From positions 1 through 60,896 of IMG/VR virus record IMGVR_UViG_3300034106_006066: a stretch of 60,896 bases of DNA. One strand, written 5' to 3'. Shown here piece after piece: positions 54,401 through 60,896 of the stretch (its first letter is position 1; the number at the start of each line of letters is the position of its first letter). The position numbers were made by a program, and so were the translations under genes. A model generated the notes under the pieces. The model did not search any database, was not told where the DNA came from, and saw only the letters and a list, made by a program, of their open reading frames with translations. Source of the stretch: a virus.

Positions 54401-57400
54401 CATAGTTAAAATACCAGGCTATAGTACTACAAATAATTCAATGCTAAATATTGATTTTGTTCCTGTTCTTAATTCAGGAAATGCCCCCAATCCATTGATT
54501 AGCCCAGATCTGTCTACTGTTAGTAGTAGCGGTTCTGTTAATTATAATTTTCATATAGGAAAGTATGAAATAACTAATGCTCAATACTCTTCGTTCCTTA
54601 ATAGTGTTGCTAAAACAGATACTAATAATTTATATAGAATACTTATGGAGAATGAAATAGTTCGTTCTGGTTCTAATGGAAATTATAGCTATAGCACAAC
54701 AGAAGGAAATGAAAATAAACCAGTTTGTTTTGTTTCGCAATTTGATATTTTTAGATTTGCTAATTGGCTACATAATGGTGGTCCGTCAGGTCTTCAAAAT
54801 GCTTCAACAACAGAAGATGGGGCATATGATATGTCATTGTCTAGACCATTGCGCAAATCTGGAGCAAAATTTTGGATTCCTAGTATAGATGAATGGTATA
54901 AATCTGCTTTCTATAGTCAAGAACTAAATAATGGGTCCGGAGGTTATTATCTGTATCCAACAAGCAGTAATACTTTATCTCCAAGTAATCCTCCCGGAGG
55001 ATCTGATTCAGCTAATTTTAATACTGTTGTTGGAGAAAAAACAGTTGTTGGAAGCTATATTAATGCAACTTCTCCATGTGGTGCATATGATATGGCAGGA
55101 AATATTTCAGAAAGATTGGATACTTTTGTTAGTTTTAATGATCTATACTTACATGCGGTAGGAAATTGGAATTATTCAGGTGAATTTACAAATATTCCTG
55201 GAGAATTATTTAATTCATCATCATCAGAACACACCTTTGCTACTGCTGGACTTACATCAGAAAACGAGAGAGTAGGATTTAGAGTAGCTGGATTTTTCCC
55301 AACCAACTCGTATTCTGTAAAACCCGATTGGAATAATAAGCCAATAGTTTTTGTTAATTGGTTTGATGCTGCCAGATATTGTAATTGGCTACATAACAAC
55401 AAAATCAGAGGACCACAAGATATTACTACAACCGAAGACGGAGCTTACACTCTGAATGGTATTGTTAGTGGTAATGGAGTAATAAAAAATACAAATGCTA
55501 AATATTGGATTCCTAGTGAGAATGAGTGGTATAAAGCAGCATATTATAGTCCTAATAAAAATAATACTGGTAATGTTGGATATTACCTTTATGCTACTCA
55601 AAGTGATGAACCGTTGTACTTTGTTACTGCTGATAGTGCAGGAAATGGCATATTAAACGAACAACTCGCTCAAGCTAGCGATTATTTCTGTGGAGAATTA
55701 CCAACTCCTACTCCAACAAAAACAACCACTCCAACTATTAGTACTACCCCCACAAATACAATTACGCCAACCAATAGCGAGACTCCAACAGCTACTCCAA
55801 CAAATACCTCTACCCCAACAAATACTCCTACTCCAACTAGTACTCTAACTCCATTTTTAAGCCCATCGATTACTCCAACAAGTACTCCAACTAGTAGTGA
55901 GACGCCTACTGCCACACCTACAAATAGTATTACTCCTACTAATACTCTTACTCCAACTAATACCATAACCCCAACACAAACTATTACTCCTACTTCTACC
56001 GATATAGCTATTGGAAATAGAGCTAATTATAACGGATTAGCTAATTGGAACGGATCTACCGGAGGAAATCTTACTTCAGTAGGAAGTAATGGAGGACCAA
56101 GTTATTATGGAACATATGATCAAAGCGGATTAGTTTATGAATGGAATGATTTAAACAATATTGATTCCCCCAATAGAGGGAAAAGAGGGGGCTGGTCTGG
56201 AAATAGCGCATTAGCATTATCTTCTGCTTTCAGAGCTGAGGATCCGATAGCCTCAATAAGATCATCTGTAGGATTTCGTTTGTCTTCTAGTACTAATCCA
56301 TTAAATCTTGATATGTCATTAATTACAGATCCTGGTAATACTTTTGATACTGGTGGAACTAATTATGGTTCTGTAAACTACACATACTATATAGGAAAAT
56401 ATATTATTACTAATTGTGAATATGTAGATTTTCTAAATAGTGTTGATCCTCAAGGAATTAATCCGCAAAATATATATAATACTTCTATGACAACAAGTAT
56501 TCATGGAGGTATTAATTTTAATAGTGGAGCAAATAATGGTAATAAATATACTATAAAAACTAATTGGGGAGATAAACCAGTAGTTTTTGTAAACTGGTTT
56601 AGCTGCTCAAGATACTGCAACTGGTTGCACAACGGTAGGTTTAAATATCTCACCTCAGATAGTTCTGCTAATGCTCCTCAAAATAATGGTGCATATAATA
56701 TAGGGATATCAACAACAGGCAATGCTGTATCAAAAACTAATACAGCATTATATTATATACCTACAGAAAATGAATGGTATAAAGCTGCATATTATAAAGG
56801 AAATGGAACCAACGCTGGATATTGGAGATATGCCACTCGATCCAACGATATTCCATTAGCAATAACTGCTGATAGTTTTGGTGCTGGAACATTAAATGGA
56901 ACTTCAGTAATAACTAATTATAGTTGTCCTCCTTCTCCAAGTTCTATGCCAACACCCACTCCTACTACTACTTCCACTCCAACAAATACTGTTACTCCAA
57001 CCTTAACTATTACCCCAACCAGAACAGCCTCTCCAACAGTTACTCCAACCAGAACAGCCTCTCCAACAGTTACTCCAACCAGAACAGCCTCTCCAACAGT
57101 TACTCCAACCAGAACAGCTACTCCAACAGTTACTCCAACAAGAACATCCACTCCAACAATTACTCCAACCAGAACGGCTACACAAACAACTACTCCAACA
57201 AACACCTCTACTCCAACAAACACCTCTACTCCAACAAGAAGTATAACTCCTACGCGAACACTAACGCCAACTAATACGGTTACTCCGACCCAAACCAAAC
57301 TAATACTACCCTTGACTGCCGGTTCTAATACAGCTAATTTTATTGGATTATGGGGAAACACAACATTAAGTAGTACTTTCAATAGTAATGACAACTACAG

Positions 57401-60400
57401 CAACATTAGAGCTGTAGCAGCAGGATATGGTCGTACCACTCCTGGTCCGATGTTTTCTACAGCTAGAGGCAGTATCAATATTAGATTTATTGATCAGAAT
57501 AATCAGCCTGTTTCTGTTACCGAATTCTCATTAAGCAATATCATACTATATTATGAATTTAGACCAGTATCTTTAAGTGGAGCGACTTTAACTGGTAGTG
57601 GTTCTAGCTATATATTAACTTTACCATCGAATACTAATTCTTTAAATGGAGCCTATCAATTAAAAATTACAGGATTTGACCCAGAAGGTTTATATTCAAT
57701 GATTTGTTGGCAAAAATGGATTCTTGGATCTGAAAACTTAAGATATATTTGGTATAGTACTAATTGGAATGAATCATTAACTAATAATGTTACAACTGTG
57801 GGTAGTAATGGTGGTCCTAGTGCATATGGTACTTATGACCAAAGCGGGAATGTAGAGGAATGGACAGATAACTTTGGTCTTGCTGAAGTTAGTAAAAAAT
57901 TACGAGGAGGATCATATAGATCAGTTATTCATGAAATTAGTAAAATTTATAGATCCGTAGATACAATTCCATCATATAAAGATCCCAGATATGGCTTTAG
58001 AATATGTAGTTTTAATAATTCTAATTCAATACCAAATTTAGTACAAGTAGTTAATTCTAATAATACTCAAGATACAACAGGATTTGGATCTGTTCCTTAT
58101 GCTTATTTTATAAGTAAATATCCTATTACTAATTGTGAATATGTAGAATTTTTGAATAGTATTGATCCTCAAGGTTTGAATCCTCAAGGGATTAGTCCAG
58201 ATGCTGCTGCTAGAAGAGACATAATATCGGGTATACTATTTGATAGTACCTCCTCCAACGGAAATAAGTATTCTACCAAACCTAATATGAGTAATAAGCC
58301 AGTAGTATATATAAATTGGTTTAATGCTGCGAGATATTGCAATTGGTTACATAATAATAGACCAAAACTATTAACAACAAACCTATCAGCAACGGCTCCA
58401 CAAAATGTTGGTGCTTATAATTTAGGATCAACAACAACAGGTAGTACTGTAGCCAAAGAGCCCAATGCTAAGTATCATATTCCAACAGAAAATGAATGGT
58501 ATAAAGCAGCATTTTATAAGAGCAATTCTACCAATGCTGGATATTGGAATTATGCTACTCAACAAGATACTATCCAGTATGTTAGTAGTGATCAATTTGG
58601 AAATGGTATTAATTTTAATCTAAACAATCATCCCGTTGCTAGAAGTAGTGATTTCAATTGTATTCAATATGTTACTCCTACTCCTACTATTACTCCCACC
58701 AAAACCTCAACTCCTACTGCTACTCCAACAAGTACTATGGGTCCAAGAACACCAACTCCAACATCGTCAATTCCATGTGACTTTACATTACAAAAATGGT
58801 TACCACTGATCGACTCACAATTAGATATAGCACCTGCATGGACGTGTCTCGCCTCTAATGAAGATGCAACAAAATTAGCTGCTATTTCCTACAACAATTT
58901 CAATGTTGGGGGCTTTGGTATAGAATACAAGGTTTATGTTAGTAATAATAGTGGAAAAACCTGGACATTAAGTTTTGCGTCTAATGACCCTTTAAATAGT
59001 ATAGCAAGCGATAGCACAGGAAATAAACTAATACTAACAGCAGACAATGGTTCAGGTATCGGAACATTACATACCAGTACTGATGGTGGTCAAACTTGGA
59101 TACCAAGAACTTCTGCTGGCATTAAACCCTGGCAAAAAGTAATTAGTAGTAATAATGGAAATAATTTAGTTGCAATAGAGTTGACTACTTCTATATATAC
59201 TAGTAGCGATAGCGGAATAAGTTGGACAAAAATTGATAACGATCTATTATCAATGTCGGGGTGGTATGATATTGCTATGAATAGCGACGGATCTCAATTA
59301 ATAGGTATATTACCTACTACTACTAGTGGATTGATAGCAAATCTATATGTTAGTAGTGATTATGGAAATAATTGGACAATTATTAATAGTGCTGGGACTA
59401 GATCATGGAGAAGAGTATTACAAAATAATACTGGTTCAATAATAGTAGCTTTAGCAACACGAACTGCTAATGCTAGTCCAGACGAGATACACGATATGTT
59501 TGTGAGTACGAACGGTGGCGTTTCTTGGACTCAAAGAGGATCTGCTGCTTCCAAAGCATGGTGGGATATCTCTATGAACAAAAATGGTAATATTATATTA
59601 GGAATTAATCATGCTAGTACTTCAAGTAATAGCACGCCTGGAGATTTAAGCTCTATTTACCTTAGTAGAGATACTGGTATTTCTTGGAGCGAATTAGCTT
59701 ATAATAATGGTTCGGTTGGGAATGGGATGACTAAAGTTTGGAGTAAAATATCAACCGACTACTCAGGAAATAAATTCATAGCTTCCGCATCTAATAATAG
59801 TGTCTATACAATGGATTGTAGCATTCCTTCAAAAGGAATTCTGTTTGACAGCTCTTCCTGGATAAACAGGTCGGATGTTCCATCTTTATATCAATCTTTA
59901 TTAAATACTGCTTCTAACAGATGGTCTAATTATATCAAATTAAGTGACATTACTTTAAATCAACATCCAGGACTCATTAGTTCACAAGGATTACAACTAA
60001 AATCATTCTCCTTATATAACGATGGATCAGACTGGTCAGCTGCTAGATGTGAACCAAATAATGATTATACTGGATTTAATTTGTCTATTAATACATATTA
60101 TAATCCAGGGCTTACCAACTTATGGAGTAATATTATTGTACATGCATTGGGTCATGGTCTAGGTATCGGAACCAATTGGACTGTTACAGGAGGTTTCGTT
60201 GGAGGCGTATCTGATACTTCTCTTAGACTAGATGGAATATCATATCCTATGACTTTGGCCGCTTGGAGACTTATTTCCGCAAACCGACTCATGCCATATA
60301 CGCCGGTACTTGAAGAAAATCAAATTGGAGCAGGAACACACTGGACAGATACAGTTATAAATGAGATTATGAGAAGACCTATAACGGAATCCAGAAATAT

Positions 60401-60602
60401 AACAATATTAAGTATTAAAAACCTATTAGACATAAAGCCTCTCGGATTTGAGAGATATGTGGAAATCAAACCAGGAAATTTTGAAAAATGGATTTCACGA
60501 GAACAAGATTCCTTTTTTACTCCACAGATACAACAAAATATAGAAGAAAATATTCTTTATTGCGGAACATGTAATCATATTAATTCACTTAAAACTAACT
60601 AA
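51414..60602 (+). CDS. 3062-aa giant adhesin: permuted FGE modules, Asp-box propeller, inactive metalloprotease
   Basis: Modules in order: FGE1 (~1-305), TPT linker, a beta domain (~440-730) related to the start of the 1317-aa protein, linker, FGE2 (~835-1430) with another FGE nested inside (~1005-1297), linker, FGE3 (~1538-1840), linker, a beta domain (~1965-2108), FGE4 (~2110-2418), linker, Asp-box propeller (~2450-2800; [37 protein letters not shown]), and a leishmanolysin-like domain (~2805-3062). In the last, [10 protein letters not shown] (2910-2914) has Ala in place of the catalytic Glu. All four main FGE modules have the C-terminal half before the N-terminal half; the nested one has normal order. 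The gene starts directly with the C-terminal half. Probably a tail-fibre or surface-display protein. Confidence 0.85.
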   Translation: MSNSANYKNSAIWNNVVGNITTNGTNGISSFYNTRDQSGNVWEWIENSNSNDNLLKNRRGGAWNSSSEKSISVSGLATGSLATKSHNTGFRIGQSFQENNYSFAHFVDIINPNNPPDTGNNTNLGSVSYSFKIMQNTVTNSQYAYFLNVVDPSGLNSHNLYSTLMTKDNDLNNPRGGINYSSSRNIGSKYTVKPYFENKPVNYVSWTNAAMLCNWLHNGASSNSSVATGVYDLSNPSTTSRSIDAKYFIPNDNEWYKAAFYSDSISGYYLYATQSNQAPCSIGSNSCGSINSINGDGSVITNAPTPSITPSVTFSPTPTLSISPTKSLTPTITSTKTLTPTKTPTNTPTISISPTVTISPFTTSTPTVSVTNSNTPTLTVTRTITPTNTATTTRTPSRTPTKTPTPTKTNTPTITPTTSISPSITPSISLSASIEPPSRPDILDRRHNIKQYIGKNPLNLISAPTPRLINDTLVKDWYNFISNIELIYQKDINNNGLYDNSSLYFNTIASGDSIVPDSSSTLQQLETNQTYYFILKSSANIPVKIPFDNHNYNSILASSGIIDSIRKLDLSPDSFIGKINSNNELNHLTIIDALYKDIDNLKKDKKYPDKIQQAENILDVVYTDYINNNPCSSLVEYEENCDSHYNFNPSINLPSGLSNNLTNINIENIDTYIARINIPINNLPELTNNEEILYEFNFIDTDGKTYQIYPYSGSILPNNNLSNISAIVNMFPSSTPTVTPTITPTNTVTPTSTVTPTNSITPTNSITPTLTPTTTITPTRTTTPTNTITPTNTITPTNTITPTVTPTNTITPTNTITPTITPTTTITPSTTRPSYNSANYNESANWNGSSGGNVTTVGSNGGSSYYGTYDQSGNVKEWNDLNNSITVNKGLRGGGWNDTLATLSSSSDSLSFIPEYADDSIGFRICAMNNTFDYNFVSVADTNNINSSNSYGNVNYIYQIGKYPVTNCEYAQFLNSVASVDKYNLYNDNMDSARCGIVKIPGYSTTNNSMLNIDFVPVLNSGNAPNPLISPDLSTVSSSGSVNYNFHIGKYEITNAQYSSFLNSVAKTDTNNLYRILMENEIVRSGSNGNYSYSTTEGNENKPVCFVSQFDIFRFANWLHNGGPSGLQNASTTEDGAYDMSLSRPLRKSGAKFWIPSIDEWYKSAFYSQELNNGSGGYYLYPTSSNTLSPSNPPGGSDSANFNTVVGEKTVVGSYINATSPCGAYDMAGNISERLDTFVSFNDLYLHAVGNWNYSGEFTNIPGELFNSSSSEHTFATAGLTSENERVGFRVAGFFPTNSYSVKPDWNNKPIVFVNWFDAARYCNWLHNNKIRGPQDITTTEDGAYTLNGIVSGNGVIKNTNAKYWIPSENEWYKAAYYSPNKNNTGNVGYYLYATQSDEPLYFVTADSAGNGILNEQLAQASDYFCGELPTPTPTKTTTPTISTTPTNTITPTNSETPTATPTNTSTPTNTPTPTSTLTPFLSPSITPTSTPTSSETPTATPTNSITPTNTLTPTNTITPTQTITPTSTDIAIGNRANYNGLANWNGSTGGNLTSVGSNGGPSYYGTYDQSGLVYEWNDLNNIDSPNRGKRGGWSGNSALALSSAFRAEDPIASIRSSVGFRLSSSTNPLNLDMSLITDPGNTFDTGGTNYGSVNYTYYIGKYIITNCEYVDFLNSVDPQGINPQNIYNTSMTTSIHGGINFNSGANNGNKYTIKTNWGDKPVVFVNWFSCSRYCNWLHNGRFKYLTSDSSANAPQNNGAYNIGISTTGNAVSKTNTALYYIPTENEWYKAAYYKGNGTNAGYWRYATRSNDIPLAITADSFGAGTLNGTSVITNYSCPPSPSSMPTPTPTTTSTPTNTVTPTLTITPTRTASPTVTPTRTASPTVTPTRTASPTVTPTRTATPTVTPTRTSTPTITPTRTATQTTTPTNTSTPTNTSTPTRSITPTRTLTPTNTVTPTQTKLILPLTAGSNTANFIGLWGNTTLSSTFNSNDNYSNIRAVAAGYGRTTPGPMFSTARGSINIRFIDQNNQPVSVTEFSLSNIILYYEFRPVSLSGATLTGSGSSYILTLPSNTNSLNGAYQLKITGFDPEGLYSMICWQKWILGSENLRYIWYSTNWNESLTNNVTTVGSNGGPSAYGTYDQSGNVEEWTDNFGLAEVSKKLRGGSYRSVIHEISKIYRSVDTIPSYKDPRYGFRICSFNNSNSIPNLVQVVNSNNTQDTTGFGSVPYAYFISKYPITNCEYVEFLNSIDPQGLNPQGISPDAAARRDIISGILFDSTSSNGNKYSTKPNMSNKPVVYINWFNAARYCNWLHNNRPKLLTTNLSATAPQNVGAYNLGSTTTGSTVAKEPNAKYHIPTENEWYKAAFYKSNSTNAGYWNYATQQDTIQYVSSDQFGNGINFNLNNHPVARSSDFNCIQYVTPTPTITPTKTSTPTATPTSTMGPRTPTPTSSIPCDFTLQKWLPLIDSQLDIAPAWTCLASNEDATKLAAISYNNFNVGGFGIEYKVYVSNNSGKTWTLSFASNDPLNSIASDSTGNKLILTADNGSGIGTLHTSTDGGQTWIPRTSAGIKPWQKVISSNNGNNLVAIELTTSIYTSSDSGISWTKIDNDLLSMSGWYDIAMNSDGSQLIGILPTTTSGLIANLYVSSDYGNNWTIINSAGTRSWRRVLQNNTGSIIVALATRTANASPDEIHDMFVSTNGGVSWTQRGSAASKAWWDISMNKNGNIILGINHASTSSNSTPGDLSSIYLSRDTGISWSELAYNNGSVGNGMTKVWSKISTDYSGNKFIASASNNSVYTMDCSIPSKGILFDSSSWINRSDVPSLYQSLLNTASNRWSNYIKLSDITLNQHPGLISSQGLQLKSFSLYNDGSDWSAARCEPNNDYTGFNLSINTYYNPGLTNLWSNIIVHALGHGLGIGTNWTVTGGFVGGVSDTSLRLDGISYPMTLAAWRLISANRLMPYTPVLEENQIGAGTHWTDTVINEIMRRPITESRNITILSIKNLLDIKPLGFERYVEIKPGNFEKWISREQDSFFTPQIQQNIEENILYCGTCNHINSLKTN
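57015..57180 (+). repeat. 30-bp tandem repeat in TPT linker
   Basis: Units such as CCAACCAGAACAGCCTCTCC with ACAGTTACT recur every 30 bp about five times, encoding [10 protein letters not shown]-type residues. Several copies are identical at DNA level. Confidence 0.9.
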
Positions 60603-60607
60603 TTTAA

Positions 60608-60896
60608 ATGTCCTATAAAATATATAACAATAACAGCACTTTTTATATCAGAAAAGTTAATGAAGAATTTTTTCTGAACAATAGTGATATTATAACTCCA
60701 ACACCATCTGTAACGCCTACAAAAACAATTACTAGTACTCCAACAGCTAGTACAACAGTTACTTCGACTCCAACCTCTACAGTTACTAGAACGGTCACCT
60801 CAACAAGTACTCCAACGCCAACACAAACCTCTAATCCGCTACCAGGCCCAACTCCAACGCCAACCTCTACAGTTACTAGAACGGTCACCTCAACAA
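60608..60896 (+). CDS. TPT-linker protein, 3' end beyond the window
   Basis: Starts at ATG 60608, 5 nt after the giant gene's stop; 96 codons are visible and the frame stays open to the window edge. After a short N-terminal domain (SYKIYNNNSTFYIRKVNEEF) the protein becomes TPTPS/TVTRT repeats. The repeat CCAACCTCTACAGTTACTAG occurs at 60770 and again at 60860, with a PLPGPTPTP segment between. Probably another modular surface protein. Confidence 0.75.
   Translation, partial: MSYKIYNNNSTFYIRKVNEEFFLNNSDIITPTPSVTPTKTITSTPTASTTVTSTPTSTVTRTVTSTSTPTPTQTSNPLPGPTPTPTSTVTRTVTST

Noticed and set aside
41085-60896. A reverse transcriptase or template repeat needed for a DGR.
   Set aside because: I read all frames and found no RT-like motif (such as YxDD in a suitable context) and no non-coding GC-rich copy of the variable segments; it must lie outside the window if it exists.

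Overview
The window looks like part of the genome of a large, AT-rich tailed bacteriophage with T4-like elements. Evidence for this: adjacent rIIA-like and rIIB-like genes, a gp55-like late sigma factor, a ClpP-type protease beside virion-type small genes, tight gene packing with 1-4 nt start/stop overlaps, a tRNA interrupted by a group I intron, many glycosyltransferases, and enormous modular surface proteins joined by Thr-Pro-rich linkers. Stop codons behave normally. I cannot name the host or virus from the sequence alone.

Layout. (1) 1-8.7 kb: a partial PspC-domain gene, a small promoter-driven basic protein, a spliced-type tRNA(UAA) gene, small hypothetical genes including a kinase-like one, rIIA and rIIB, a compact tRNA-like element, and an AEP-type primase. 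(2) 8.6-10 kb: a zinc-ribbon protein with a RuvA-domain-III-like tail overlapping a RuvB-like helicase. (3) 10-13 kb: sugar or capsule-type genes (SDR epimerase-like, KpsC/S-like transferase, cupin, 2OG-Fe(II) oxygenase) and an HNH protein. (4) 13.1-17.4 kb: an actin-like ATPase, a proline-rich adhesin and a subtilisin-like protease. (5) 17.4-26.2 kb, minus strand: a nine-gene surface-glycan operon reading from a divergent promoter region near 26.3 kb. (6) 26.4-34.4 kb, plus strand: small genes, a macro domain, more glycosyltransferases and methyltransferases, then nucleotide genes (deoxyribosyltransferase, GMP reductase). (7) 34.4-41.1 kb: virion or late-regulation block (prohead-like protein, ferritin-like protein, PAP2 phosphatase, late sigma, ClpP-like protease, DeoC-like protein, small abundant-type structural protein with a strong terminator). 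(8) 41.1-60.9 kb: five giant or repeat-rich display proteins (up to 3062 aa) built from LamG, RCC1, Asp-box (BNR), leishmanolysin-like metalloprotease and formylglycine-generating-enzyme (FGE/C-type-lectin fold) modules connected by TPT linkers.

The most striking material is in block 8. The FGE modules are all circularly permuted relative to the usual order: the half ending in GFR comes first, and the half with VTN..Y and [10 protein letters not shown] comes second. One permuted module carries a complete canonical-order FGE module nested inside it. Two modules of the 1778-aa protein contain GC-rich segments at exactly the site that diversity-generating retroelements (DGRs) vary in FGE/C-lectin proteins, although no reverse transcriptase is present in the window. 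Other notable points are a class I-shaped tRNA with anticodon UAA split by a group IC3-like intron, a set of sigma70-type promoters all with 16-bp spacers and an extended TTGACAAC box, and a RuvB partner that may replace RuvA.

A working picture: early genes are read by host-type sigma70 promoters, late genes probably through the gp55-like sigma. The glycan operons modify either host envelope sugars or the phage's own heavily Thr/Ser/Pro-rich fibres. The giant modular proteins would serve as adhesins with possible built-in sequence diversification.
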